Counted from the stretch's first letter, positions 35,920 through 46,485 are shown. The stretch is 64,000 nucleotides of DNA from Aureimonas ureilytica DSM 18598 = NBRC 106430 (GCF_000382705.1 NZ_ARQE01000003.1:124001-188000), one strand, 5' to 3'. Numbers and translations are program-made. The notes: generated from the letters alone by a model not told the origin.

Positions 35920-36218
35920 CAGAAGGCCGGCGACGATGCCACGTCTGCGTCCGAGGCGCCGTATTCGACATAGGCAAAGCGCTTCTCGCCCAACTCGAAC
36001 AGACGATCATTCAGCTTGGTCACGAGCGTGGACGCGCGCTTGGGATCGAACGCCGAGTCATCGCCCGAATAGTGGATCTCGACGAGAAGCGCAGGGTCGC
36101 CATCGTGGTCTTCGGTCTCGATCACGTCGATACTCTCGATACCGGCGGAGCCGAGTTCAGCTTCCACGAGTTCAACGATGGCGCTCCGAAGGTCATCGGC
36201 ACGGCTGTTTGCGGGCAT
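35919..36218 (-). CDS. Small acidic protein, partner of the HEPN-like gene (unrecognised)
   Basis: A 99-residue acidic protein I do not recognise. Reading it gives helix (RADDLRSAIVELVEAELG), strand (ESIDVIETEDH), strand (ALLVEIHYSGDD), helix (KRASTLVTKLNDRLFELGE), strand (RFAYVEYG). This compact alpha/beta pattern could be a minimal nucleotidyltransferase-like or antitoxin fold, but the GSxxxG motif of MNT proteins is absent. It is the first gene of the two-gene HEPN module, with TGATG coupling, in the same lower-GC island. Start chosen at the first ATG of the frame; no strong ribosome-binding site is seen. Confidence 0.65.
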   Translation of the reverse strand: MPANSRADDLRSAIVELVEAELGSAGIESIDVIETEDHDGDPALLVEIHYSGDDSAFDPKRASTLVTKLNDRLFELGEKRFAYVEYGASDADVASSPAF

Positions 36219-36608
36219 GGCGGCGCGGCGCCTTCTTCTAGGATTGTGCTTTCCCTATGCATTCCAACCCCGGCGAGCGCAAGGTTCATGCTGCGCTGCC
36301 ACGGATCAAAGATGAACGATTTCTCAAGGCGGCGGCCTCCTGACAGGTTTTTGACAGGTCGTCCGGTCTAGTCTGCTGGGGATGGCCGGGGAGGCTTGAG
36401 GCGCATCTTTGGGAGAGTTGGCGGAGCGCGCGTGCGCCCGTCCGCGCGGTGTCTGGAGGGACACGCCGGCAGACCGTCCCGCGATCCGTTCCGTTTTTCT
36501 ATCCCCCCGCGAAGCGTGTCGTGTCACGCCCCGGCCCAAGAAGCATCGGCCTCGTCGCAGGCCGCCTTGTCGCTTTCGGCCTATTTTCGCTTTCGGGAGG
36601 AACCCAGC
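36219..36608. other. Non-coding region upstream of tctC
   Basis: A 390-base gap between the HEPN module and tctC. It contains the direct-repeat operator listed separately and a strong ribosome-binding site (GGGAGGAACCCAGC) at its right end. The left half keeps the lower G+C of the HEPN module. I see no gene or RNA in the rest. Confidence 0.5.
36341..36359 (+). promoter_or_regulatory. Direct repeat TGACAGGT-N3-TGACAGGT upstream of tctCBA (candidate TctD site)
   Basis: Two perfect copies of TGACAGGT begin at 36341 and 36352, exactly 11 bases apart, one helical turn. That spacing is the usual arrangement for OmpR/PhoB-family regulators binding head to tail. The site lies 250 bases before tctC and the encoded OmpR-type regulator TctD is in the same cluster, so it is a good candidate target. 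Direct proof is lacking. Confidence 0.5.
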
Positions 36609-37565
36609 ATGAAGTCCTTGATCGTCGGCGCTTTCGTCGCCCTCGCCCTCGCCTCCACTTCGGCCCTGGCGCAGAGCGCCCCGGCCTACGAGATCATGGC
36701 GCCGGCCTCGCCGGGCGGCGGCTGGGACCAGACGGCCCGCGCCATGCAGGCCACGCTTCAGGATTCCAAGCTCGCCCGCAACGTGCAGGTGGTCAACGTT
36801 CCGGGCGCCGGCGGCACGATCGGCCTCGCCCAGTTCACGGCCTCCAAGGCCGGCAACCCGGACGCGTTGCTCGTCGGCGGCTATGTCATGGTGGGCGCGA
36901 TCCTCACCAACAATTCTCCGGTCAGCCTCGACGACGTGACGCCGCTCGCCCGTCTGACGGGTGAGGACGAGGCCATCGTGGTGCCGGCCTCCTCGCCCTA
37001 CAAGACGATCGCCGATCTCGCCGCGGCGATGAAGGAGAACCCGGGCGCGGTCGCCATCGCCGGCGGCTCGGCCGGCGGCACCGACCACATCGCGGCCGGC
37101 CTCCTCGCCCAGGCCGTCGGCGCCGACCCCAAGGCCATCAACTACATCGCCTTCTCGGGCGGCGGCGAGGCGCTGGCGGCCATTCTCGGCCAGCAGGTCG
37201 CGGCCGGCATTTCGGGCTATGGCGAGTTCGAAGCCCAGGTGAAGGCCGGAACGCTGCGCCTTCTCGCCACCACCGGCGAAAAGCGCGTGACGGGCTCGGA
37301 AGCGCCGACGCTGAAGGAAGCGGGCATCGACATGGCCCTGCAGAACTGGCGCATGGTCGCCGGCGCGCCGGGCATCACGGCCGAGCAGAAGGCCGCGCTG
37401 ATCGCCAATCTCGAGAAGATGGTCGCCACTCCGGAATGGCAGGCGGTGCTCCAGCGCAACAACTGGACCAACACGTTCCTGGCCGGTGACGCCTTCCAGA
37501 CCGAACTCGCCAAGAACATCGCCGACACCAAGAAGGTGCTGACGGCGATCGGTCTCGTCCAGTAA
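36609..37565 (+). CDS. tctC: Tripartite tricarboxylate transporter substrate-binding protein
   Basis: A 318-residue periplasmic receptor of the TctC/Bug family. Signal peptide MKSLIVGAFVALALASTSALA, cut before QSAPAYEI. The mature protein has the family start IMAPASPGGGWDQTARAMQ, whose loop wraps the carboxylate, then VNVPGAGGTIGLAQF, VVPASSPYKTIADL and AGGSAGGTDHIAAGLLAQA. It captures a citrate-like di- or tricarboxylate and hands it to TctAB. GGAGG lies at good spacing before the ATG at 36609, which sets the start against a long open upstream frame. The stop overlaps tctB by one base (TAATG). Confidence 0.95.
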   Translation: MKSLIVGAFVALALASTSALAQSAPAYEIMAPASPGGGWDQTARAMQATLQDSKLARNVQVVNVPGAGGTIGLAQFTASKAGNPDALLVGGYVMVGAILTNNSPVSLDDVTPLARLTGEDEAIVVPASSPYKTIADLAAAMKENPGAVAIAGGSAGGTDHIAAGLLAQAVGADPKAINYIAFSGGGEALAAILGQQVAAGISGYGEFEAQVKAGTLRLLATTGEKRVTGSEAPTLKEAGIDMALQNWRMVAGAPGITAEQKAALIANLEKMVATPEWQAVLQRNNWTNTFLAGDAFQTELAKNIADTKKVLTAIGLVQ

Positions 37566-38044
37566 TGAGCGTCTCCACGCAAACCGCGCGCCGCCCCGAT
37601 TGGGCGGCGCTTGCCATCGGCGTCGCGCTCGGCATTCTCGGCCTTCTGGTCGGGCTCGACGCGCGCGGCATCGGCGGTGGCTCCTATGCGCGCATCGGAC
37701 CGGCGACCTTTCCCTACGTGATCGCGGCAGTTCTGCTGGCGCTGTCGGTCTGGACCGTGATCGAAGCGTGGCGGGGCCAGTTTCCCGAGCGCGACCATGA
37801 CGAAACTGGACCAATCGTCTGGATCGTCGGCGGCCTCGCCGCGCAGCTCCTGCTCCTGAACACGGCCGGCTTCTCGATCGCGACGGGCCTTCTCTTCGCG
37901 GCCACCGCGCGCGCCTTCGGCAAGCGCCGGCTCTACGTCTCGATACCGCTCGGCATTCTGATCAGCTTCGCGATCTGGGTCCTGTTCTCGCAGGTCCTGC
38001 GCCTGTCGCTGCCGGCCGGACCGCTGGAACGCCTGTTCTTCTGA
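37565..38044 (+). CDS. tctB: Tripartite tricarboxylate transporter small membrane subunit
   Basis: A 159-residue four-helix membrane protein of the TctB family, required with TctA for uptake. Hydrophobic spans are at about residues 13-32 (WAALAIGVALGILGLLVGLD), 45-65, 88-118 and 122-142. The RIGPATFPYVIA segment near residue 43 is a family hallmark. It is translationally coupled to tctC through TAATG. A 129-base spacer with small G/C hairpins separates it from tctA. Confidence 0.92.
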   Translation: MSVSTQTARRPDWAALAIGVALGILGLLVGLDARGIGGGSYARIGPATFPYVIAAVLLALSVWTVIEAWRGQFPERDHDETGPIVWIVGGLAAQLLLLNTAGFSIATGLLFAATARAFGKRRLYVSIPLGILISFAIWVLFSQVLRLSLPAGPLERLFF

Positions 38045-38173
38045 CGGCGTGAGCCGACCCCCGATGGGGGTTCGACGCGCCGAAGGGCTCGCCTTCCCCG
38101 CGCGAAGGCCATCGCCCCGCTTCGCCTTCGCCCGCCTCGGGCGGCTCGTTCCTTTTTCGCATTGGTTCTGCCG

Positions 38174-39784
38174 ATGGATACATTCGCGCTTCTGGGACAA
38201 GGCCTTCTGACGGCCGCCCAGCCCATGAATCTTCTCTACGCGCTGATCGGCGTGACGCTGGGAACCGCGGTCGGCGTCCTGCCCGGCATCGGCCCGGCGC
38301 TGACCGTCGCGCTGCTTCTGCCCGTCACCTACCAGCTCGACGCGGCCGGCTCGCTGATCATGTTCGCGGGCATCTACTATGGCGGCATGTATGGCGGATC
38401 GACCACCTCGATCCTCCTGAACACGCCGGGCGAAAGCGCCTCGATCATCACGGCGCTCGAAGGCAACAAGATGGCCCGCAAGGGGCGCGGCGGCCCCGCG
38501 CTGGCGACGGCCGCCATCGGCTCCTTCGTCGCCGGCCTGATCGCGACGCTGGGTCTCGCCTTCCTCGCGCCGATCATCGTCTCCTTCGCGCTCTCCTTCG
38601 GCCCGGCGGAATATTTCGCTCTGATGATCCTGGCCTTCGTCACCGTGTCGGCGGCCTTCGGCGACTCGGCGCTGCGTGGCCTCACCAGCCTCGCGCTCGG
38701 CCTGACGCTCGGCCTCGTCGGCATCGATCTCCAGACCGGACAGGCGCGCCTGACGCTGACCCCGGTCGCCAAGTATTTCCGCGAACTGGCCGCCGACCCG
38801 GCCGCGCCGCTCCATTCGCTCTGGGAAAGCCTGTCCTCGCTCTTCGGCGGCATCTCGGCCAATCTCCTCGACGGCATCGAGGTGACGACGCTGGCCGTCG
38901 CGCTCTTCGCCATCGGCGAGGCGCTGGTCGTCGCGGCCGCCGCCAGCCGCACGCCCGACACGATCGAGGCCGTGAAGGGCTCGCTCTGGATGACGAAGGA
39001 AGACTGGAAGCGCTCCTGGAAGCCCTGGCTGCGCGGCACGGCGGTCGGCTTCCCGATCGGCGCCATGCCGGCGGGCGGCGCGGAGATCGGCACGTTCCTC
39101 TCCTATTCCATGGAGAAGAACCTCACCAAGCATCCCGAAGAGTTCGGCCAGGGCGCGATCGAAGGCGTCGCGGGTCCGGAAGCGGCCAACAATGCGTCCG
39201 CCGCCGGCACGCTGGTGCCGCTGCTGACCCTTGGCCTGCCGACCTCGGCCACGGCCGCGATCATGCTCGCCGCCTTCCAGCAGTTCGGGCTCCAGCCCGG
39301 CCCGCTTCTCTTCATCACCTCCCCCCAGATCGTCTGGGGCCTCGTCGCCAGCCTTCTGATCGCCAACCTGATGCTGGTGGTGCTCAACCTGCCGCTGATC
39401 GGCCTCTGGGTGCGGCTCCTCACCATCCCCCGTCCCTGGCTCTATGCGGGCATCCTCGTCTTCGCGACGCTCGGCTGCATCGGCGCCAACCCGTCGGCGG
39501 TGGAACTCGGGATGCTGCTCCTGTTCGGCCTGATGGGCTACATGCTGCGCCGCTTCGGCTATCCGATCGCGCCGGTCGTGGTCGGCCTGATCCTCGGGCC
39601 CATGGCCGAGCAGCAGCTGCGCCGCGCGCTGGCGATCAGCCAGGGTGACCCGAGCGTCCTCGTGCACTCGGTTCTGGCCGTGACGCTCCTGACCCTCGCG
39701 GTTCTGGCGCTGGTGGTGCCGATGATCCTGCGCGCGCGGGGCCGGGGCAAGCTCCTGGCGGCGATGGCCTCCGACGAGGATTGA
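38174..39784 (+). CDS. tctA: Tripartite tricarboxylate transporter large membrane subunit
   Basis: A 536-residue, 11-12-helix carrier of the TctA family, the pore of the tricarboxylate uptake system. Diagnostic segments are [20 protein letters not shown] near residue 37, [40 protein letters not shown], a second copy of the internal repeat in [20 protein letters not shown], and [21 protein letters not shown] start it at ATG 38174; a TTG four codons upstream is possible, and neither has a strong ribosome-binding site. It ends the operon before a bidirectional terminator. Confidence 0.95.
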   Translation: MDTFALLGQGLLTAAQPMNLLYALIGVTLGTAVGVLPGIGPALTVALLLPVTYQLDAAGSLIMFAGIYYGGMYGGSTTSILLNTPGESASIITALEGNKMARKGRGGPALATAAIGSFVAGLIATLGLAFLAPIIVSFALSFGPAEYFALMILAFVTVSAAFGDSALRGLTSLALGLTLGLVGIDLQTGQARLTLTPVAKYFRELAADPAAPLHSLWESLSSLFGGISANLLDGIEVTTLAVALFAIGEALVVAAAASRTPDTIEAVKGSLWMTKEDWKRSWKPWLRGTAVGFPIGAMPAGGAEIGTFLSYSMEKNLTKHPEEFGQGAIEGVAGPEAANNASAAGTLVPLLTLGLPTSATAAIMLAAFQQFGLQPGPLLFITSPQIVWGLVASLLIANLMLVVLNLPLIGLWVRLLTIPRPWLYAGILVFATLGCIGANPSAVELGMLLLFGLMGYMLRRFGYPIAPVVVGLILGPMAEQQLRRALAISQGDPSVLVHSVLAVTLLTLAVLALVVPMILRARGRGKLLAAMASDED

Positions 39785-39809
39785 TCGCTTCCCACATGGA
39801 AGCCATGCA

Positions 39810-39842
39810 AAAAGGGCAGCCCTGCGAGGGGCTGCCCTTTTT
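39810..39842. terminator. Bidirectional intrinsic terminator between tctA and the 58-residue gene
   Basis: AAAAGGGCAGCCC (39810-39822) pairs with GGGCTGCCCTTTT (39828-39840) around TGCGA and runs into T residues on the plus strand and, mirrored, on the minus strand. It serves both convergent genes. Confidence 0.85.
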
Positions 39843-39866
39843 CATTTCGGGAAGGTGTGAGGCCGT

Positions 39867-40043
39867 TCAGCCGCGCTTGATGCCGTAGAAGGCTTCCGGG
39901 TCGATGCCGACGGACTGGAGCGCCGCGCGGCTCGGGCGCTTGCCGGCCTCGGCGGCGGCGGCGCAGGCGACCGCACCGCTGACCGTGTTGGTGAAGCTGC
40001 GGATCTGGCTACCGAACTGGCGCATGCGGGACATCTGGCTCAT
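39867..40043 (-). CDS. Small hypothetical protein, 58 residues
   Basis: A 58-residue basic protein beginning MSQMSRMRQFGSQIRSFTN and ending DPEAFYGIKRG. I recall proteins of this kind as conserved, uncharacterised small proteins in Rhizobiales, but cannot name a family. Support for being real: an excellent ribosome-binding site (GAGGAGAAGAGTG) before the ATG at 40043, a terminator right after the stop, and codon use like its neighbours. The centre (VSGAVACAAAAEAGKRPSRAA) could be an amphipathic helix near a membrane. Longer open reading in this frame upstream of 40043 has no support. Confidence 0.75.
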   Translation of the reverse strand: MSQMSRMRQFGSQIRSFTNTVSGAVACAAAAEAGKRPSRAALQSVGIDPEAFYGIKRG

Positions 40044-40659
40044 CACTCTTCTCCTCGATCTGTTGAGATGAAGATGGGCGTTTCGCCTCGCGCTTAGAAG
40101 AGGCGCCAAGGCGAGGGAGCCATGCAGAAATGAGAGACCTGGCGGGCACGTTGGATCAAATCGTTTGAATTCGCTGCGTTTCCACGCCGATCTTGCTTCA
40201 AGCCATGCTTCTCCGCGTGGTGAGCACGATGTAGGTCCTTCGACATTGGTGAAGAAAGCCTTTCCTTCATCGGAACGGCCGGCTGACCGGGGAGGATCGG
40301 GGCTTCGCAGGCAGGGCATGCCGAGGGATGTCGCTTCCTCGTCGGAAACAGAGAGAGGTTCTCAGCCTCCACGACAGAGCCCTTCCCCCTCACGATCCAC
40401 CGAGCCATTGCCATCCGAGCGGCAGATCGGGACGGCTCCCGGCGATCGAGACCAGCGCGACAGCCCGCCCCCTCAGCCCGGCACCAGACGGGACGCTGGG
40501 CCATGCTTTCAGCGGATTAACAGGAGCGCGAGCCGCACCGAATGGCAGGCATCGCAGGCTGCCGAGCGATTTTCGAGCCGGCCAAGGAACCTCGCCCCGT
40601 TTCCGGCATTCGGCGAGGTTGACGCTGCGAACGGTTTCGCGCGACCGAAGGATGCTGCC
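40044..40659. other. 616-base stretch without a supported gene
   Basis: Between the divergent 58-residue gene and the AI-2E-family gene. Open frames cross it (including an extension of the exporter frame), but their translations are rich in Arg, Pro and Ser with no family resemblance. Composition is lower in G+C than the flanks, especially 40140-40300. A small RNA or a long leader is possible; I see no specific structure. Confidence 0.45.
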
Positions 40660-42636
40660 TTGGATATCGTCACCTCGCAAATGCTTCGGCGCGCGCTGCC
40701 CCTGTTCACCGCACTGGCGGTCACGGTGCTGATCCTGGCCGTGTCCTCGATCCTCTATCTCGGGCGCGAAATCTTCGTGCCCTTCGCGCTCGGAATTCTC
40801 CTCTCCTTCATCCTCGCCCCGATCGTCATCAAGCTGCAGCGACACCGCGTGCCGCGCATTCTCGCCATCTCCGGCGCGATCCTCGTCGCCACCGTCGTGA
40901 TTCTCGGCCTCGGCTTCCTGATCGCGACGCAGGTGACAGCGCTGGTCGGCGAAATTCCGTCCTACCGCTCGACGGTCGAGGGCAAGCTGCGCTCCCTGTC
41001 GGAATCGGCGCAGTCGCAAGGAAGCGGCCCGTTCAGCCGCGCCGCCGTGGCGCTGGAGGAGATGGCCGCCGACATCCAGACCATCGCCGCCCCGGCCGAA
41101 GGCGCGGCCGACGCACCCAAGCCCCTTCTCGTGACGGTGGAGGATTCCAGCAGCCTGTTCCAGACGATCAGCGCGGTGGCCCTGCCGCTCCTGTCGCCCA
41201 TCGCGACCTTTGGCGTCGTCATCATCTTCGCGATCTTCATCCTCCTCCAGCGCGAGGACCTTCGAAACCGCTTCATCCGCCTCGCCGGAACGGACGATCT
41301 CCAGCAGACCACCGCCGCGATCGACGACGCGGCCAAGCGCCTGTCGAAGCTCCTCCTGTTCCAGCTCGGCGTCAACGCCGCCTTCGGCGCGATGACGGCG
41401 CTCGGCCTCTGGCTGCTCGGCGTGCCGAGCCCTGTTCTCTGGGGCATTCTCGGCGGCATCCTGCGCTTCATCCCCTATGTCGGCGGCTTCATCGGCGCGG
41501 GCCTGCCCATGCTCCTGGCCTTCGCGGTGGACCCGGGCTGGTCCATGGTGATCTGGACGGCGGTTCTTTATCTCGGCGCCGAGGCGCTGCTCAGCAATGT
41601 CGTCGAGCCCGTGCTCTACGGCCATTCCACCGGGCTTTCGCCGGTCGCGATCCTGCTCGCGGCCACCGTCTGGGCGCTGCTCTGGGGGCCGGTCGGCCTG
41701 ATTCTGGCGACGCCGCTCACCATCTGCCTCGTGGTCATGGGCCGGCACGTGCCGCGCCTCGCCTTTATCGACGTGATGTTCGGCGACCGCCCGGCCCTTT
41801 CGCCGCCGCAGATCTTCTATCAGCGCATGCTCGCCGGCGCGCCGCAGGAAGCGGCCGATCAGGCCCGCGAATTCCTGCGCGAGCGCGAACTCGCCACCTA
41901 TTACGACGAGGTGGCGCTGGAGGGCCTGCGCATCGCGCACGAGGACGTCGCGCGCTTCGCGGTGAAGGGCGAGCGGCTGGAAACGCTGCGCGCCGCGACC
42001 TTGGAACTCGTCGAGGATGTCGGGACGCTGCGCCCCTCGCGCCGCCGCCGCAAGACCCATCTGACCGCCGAGGCCGCCGCCGCCGTCGACGCGGTCGGCC
42101 CCGATCAGGAGGTCACACGCATCGTCCAGCGCAAGGAGGACCTCGCTCCCGAATGGCGCGGCCCGACGCCTGTGGTCTGCCTGTCCGGCAACAATGCGCT
42201 GGACCCCGCCGTCACCACGATGCTGGTGCAGGTGCTCGAACGCCATGGGCTCGGCGCGCGCCACATCTCCCTGTCGGAGCTGCGCAAGAACCCGCCCGCG
42301 CGCAAGGATGCCGAGGGCGTGGCGCTGGTGGTCCTGTCCTTCATCGAGCCGCTCTCCACCGTGCATCTGCGACAGGCCGTGCGCGAAGTGCATCGCGTCG
42401 CGCCCAAGGCCCGGATCATGATCGGCATCTGGCGTCAGCGCGACCCGGCCATGCTGCAGGAACTGCAACGCCGCGTCCATGCCGACGCTCTCGTGACGAC
42501 GCTGAACAAGGCGCTCGCCGCCGCGCTCGAAATGTCCGGCCAGCGCGGCGTGCAGACGCCCGCCCCTCGCCCCGCGCCGCCCCCGGCGGTCCCTGCGAAC
42601 CGGGTGGAGGCGGAAGCTTCCGCCGTGGCGCTTTAG
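40660..42636 (+). CDS. AI-2E/PerM-family transporter with extended C-terminal cytosolic domain
   Basis: A 658-residue membrane protein of the AI-2E family (TqsA, PerM and Na/H-antiporter relatives). Eight membrane spans lie in about residues 12-370, including ILYLGREIFVPFALGILLSF near the start, AFGAMTALGLWLLGVPSPVL, GILGGILRFIPYVGGFIGAG and LLAATVWALLWGPVGLILAT. About 270 cytosolic residues follow. Their last third (about 500-620: PVVCLSGNNALDPAVTTMLV, VALVVLSFIEPL, ARIMIGIW) looks like an alpha/beta Rossmann-type fold. I favour the TTG at 40660, behind GAAGGA; ATG 40681 has no ribosome-binding site. Substrate unknown. The TAG stop lies inside the left end of an inverted-repeat element. Confidence 0.85.
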   Translation: MDIVTSQMLRRALPLFTALAVTVLILAVSSILYLGREIFVPFALGILLSFILAPIVIKLQRHRVPRILAISGAILVATVVILGLGFLIATQVTALVGEIPSYRSTVEGKLRSLSESAQSQGSGPFSRAAVALEEMAADIQTIAAPAEGAADAPKPLLVTVEDSSSLFQTISAVALPLLSPIATFGVVIIFAIFILLQREDLRNRFIRLAGTDDLQQTTAAIDDAAKRLSKLLLFQLGVNAAFGAMTALGLWLLGVPSPVLWGILGGILRFIPYVGGFIGAGLPMLLAFAVDPGWSMVIWTAVLYLGAEALLSNVVEPVLYGHSTGLSPVAILLAATVWALLWGPVGLILATPLTICLVVMGRHVPRLAFIDVMFGDRPALSPPQIFYQRMLAGAPQEAADQAREFLRERELATYYDEVALEGLRIAHEDVARFAVKGERLETLRAATLELVEDVGTLRPSRRRRKTHLTAEAAAAVDAVGPDQEVTRIVQRKEDLAPEWRGPTPVVCLSGNNALDPAVTTMLVQVLERHGLGARHISLSELRKNPPARKDAEGVALVVLSFIEPLSTVHLRQAVREVHRVAPKARIMIGIWRQRDPAMLQELQRRVHADALVTTLNKALAAALEMSGQRGVQTPAPRPAPPPAVPANRVEAEASAVAL

Positions 42637-42795
42637 AGCCTGGGACAGAACCCTGCGGCGGAGAGCCGGCGAGGGATTTTCGTTCCCGGCGAGGCGCCGA
42701 GCGGAGGCGATGCAGCGCATCGACGAGCATCGGCAACGATGATCGGGGACGGAAAGACCCGGCGGATCGACCCGAAGGGTTCTGTCCCAGGCTCT
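42635..42795. repeat. 161-bp element with 20-bp perfect terminal inverted repeats
   Basis: Bases 42635-42654 (AGAGCCTGGGACAGAACCCT) are the exact reverse complement of 42776-42795. The interior is G/C-rich and partly self-complementary (the CCGGCGAGGGATTTTCGTTCC region faces GGGGACGGAAAGACCCGG), so the RNA could fold into one long imperfect hairpin. It has no coding capacity. It begins on the stop codon of the exporter gene. It has the form of a MITE or other dispersed intergenic repeat; only one copy is in this window. Confidence 0.75.
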
Positions 42796-42828
42796 AAGCC
42801 GCGAACCCCTCTCCCCAACGCCTCGATC

Positions 42829-42858
42829 AGGCCCATCCTCGCGGATGGGCCTTTTCTT
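42829..42858 (+). terminator. Intrinsic terminator for the exporter transcript
   Basis: AGGCCCATCC pairs with GGATGGGCCT around TCGC, followed by TTTTCTTT. It lies beyond the inverted-repeat element, so the element is transcribed with the exporter gene. Confidence 0.85.
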
Positions 42859-43000
42859 TGGCCGCCGGCGTCGCGAGGCGCGTTCTGCGGGAGTGAGCCG
42901 CCATCGAAGCCAAGCCTTGCAGCGAGGCAAGGTCGACGCTGTGTGGCGACGCGGGTCGCGGCCCGCCTCTCGCAGCTCGGACGCTTTCCCATCTCCACAA

Positions 43001-43030
43001 ACGAAAAGACCGCGCCCGAAGGCGCGGTCT
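43001..43030 (-). terminator. Intrinsic terminator for glgX (UUCG tetraloop)
   Basis: On the minus strand AGACCGCGCC-TTCG-GGCGCGGTCT is followed by TTTCGTTT, 49 bases past the glgX stop. The interval between this and the plus-strand terminator at 42829 holds no gene. Confidence 0.85.
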
Positions 43031-43078
43031 CGTCAGTTCAGTTCCGTGCACGTGGCGTCGAGCCGGAGCTCCCGGCCC

Positions 43079-45358
<2,280 letters not shown>

Positions 45359-45485
45359 GGGCGAATACTCGCGTCAGGAGGAAGACTGCGAGCGAGATAA
45401 GACGCAAGACGCCTCTTTGGTTCCCGCCGAACTTTGGGGGCCTTGCCGCGTTGACGCGCGGCAGACACGCGAGAAGGACGCACCC

Positions 45486-45914
45486 ATGAAGATCGCAGCC
45501 GTCATGACCCGGCATGTCGAATATGCCGCGCCCGGCGACCCGGCCTCCGAACTCGCCGTCATGATGGGCGATCTCGATGTCGGCGCTCTGCCGATCGGCT
45601 CCGACGAGGAACTGCTCGGCGTCGTCACCGATCGCGACATTCTCTACCGCGTGGTGGCGCGCGGCCTGCACCCGGCGCAGGTCGAGGCGCGCGACATTCT
45701 CTCCTCGCCCGTCATCGCCTGCCGCGAGGGCGACGACCTCCAGACCGCGATGGACCTGATGGCCGCCAACCATGTGCGCCGTCTGGCGGTGCGCGGCGAA
45801 AGCGGCAAGGTGGTCGGCTGGGTGACGCTGGCGGACCTGTCGCGCAAGCTGCTTCTGGATTCGCAGATCGTGCAACAGGGCCTTGCCGAGATCAGTCGCG
45901 ATACCGCCGGTTGA
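45486..45914 (+). CDS. CBS-domain pair protein
   Basis: A 142-residue stand-alone protein made of two CBS motifs (about residues 3-57 and 68-122: IAAVMTRHVEYAAPGDPASE; GALPIGSDEELLGVVTDRDI; ARDILSSPVIACREGDDLQT; RRLAVRGESGKVVGWVTLAD). Such Bateman modules bind AMP, ATP or related ligands and regulate partner proteins or act as energy sensors. The start is set by the ATG at 45486, which begins the family. Its last 23 bases overlap the convergent 197-residue gene. Regulated partner unknown; relatives are common among stress-response genes of Rhizobiales. Confidence 0.9.
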   Translation: MKIAAVMTRHVEYAAPGDPASELAVMMGDLDVGALPIGSDEELLGVVTDRDILYRVVARGLHPAQVEARDILSSPVIACREGDDLQTAMDLMAANHVRRLAVRGESGKVVGWVTLADLSRKLLLDSQIVQQGLAEISRDTAG

Positions 45915-46485
45915 TGCTTCCGACGATTTCCTGAGACAGGCCGAGCCGGGCGGCGAGATAGGTGAGATAAAGCTGCCCCGCCGCCTGCCGCGTGCCGACG
46001 GCCAGAAGCGACACCGCATAGGCATGGGCCGCGCGGTCGCCGGCCAGAGCCCGGGCCACGATGGCGTTCACCGACGGCGGCGCGGCGGCGGCCTCCCGCA
46101 AGCGCTGGATCGAAGCCTCGTCCGCGCCGTGCCGCCGCAGGCGCTCCGTGGCCGCCTCCAGCGCCGGCTCGCCGCCCCCGCCCGCCAGCGCCGCCGCGCC
46201 CGCGACCTCCAGGAGAAAGGCGCGGTCGTCCTCGGGCAGACTGCGGAAATCGATCGTCAGCGGATAGGAAATCTGGTGACGATTGGCGAGATGAGCGCCG
46301 AGAAGCTTGCTGGACAGCACCTTCAACGTCGCCTCGCGCTGGCGGCGCATGGGGCGCGTCGTCGAGGACGCGGCCCCGGCGGCGTCCATCGACGCCCCCG
46401 GCAGGATCATGTCCAGCGCCAAGCCTTGCCCGTCGCGCGGGCCGGCCGCGCGGCCGGCGAAGCGCCAAAGCCACTCGAAGCCCAT
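45892..46485 (-). CDS. TerB/DUF533-like protein
   Basis: A 197-residue mostly helical protein. The C-terminal part, LAGDRAAHAYAVSLLAVGTR followed by QLYLTYLAARLGLSQEIVG, looks like the TerB-like fold of DUF533 proteins, whose helices bind metals or sit at the inner face of the membrane in stress responses. The N-terminal 40 residues are Gly/Ala/Arg-rich and poorly conserved-looking. It directly follows the receiver gene without a gap (stop and start adjacent at 46485/46486), so it belongs to the hybrid kinase-receiver operon. The 3' end runs 23 bases into the convergent CBS gene. The family call is tentative. Confidence 0.65.
   Translation of the reverse strand: MGFEWLWRFAGRAAGPRDGQGLALDMILPGASMDAAGAASSTTRPMRRQREATLKVLSSKLLGAHLANRHQISYPLTIDFRSLPEDDRAFLLEVAGAAALAGGGGEPALEAATERLRRHGADEASIQRLREAAAAPPSVNAIVARALAGDRAAHAYAVSLLAVGTRQAAGQLYLTYLAARLGLSQEIVGSINRRYRD

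Noticed and set aside
36257..36343. A 28-codon open frame ending inside the first TGACAGGT repeat.
   Set aside because: No ribosome-binding site or recognisable sequence; the repeats explain the region better.
40165..40659. Extension of the AI-2E-family protein to 823 residues.
   Set aside because: No membrane or family character before residue LDIVTS, and a ribosome-binding site precedes the TTG at 40660.
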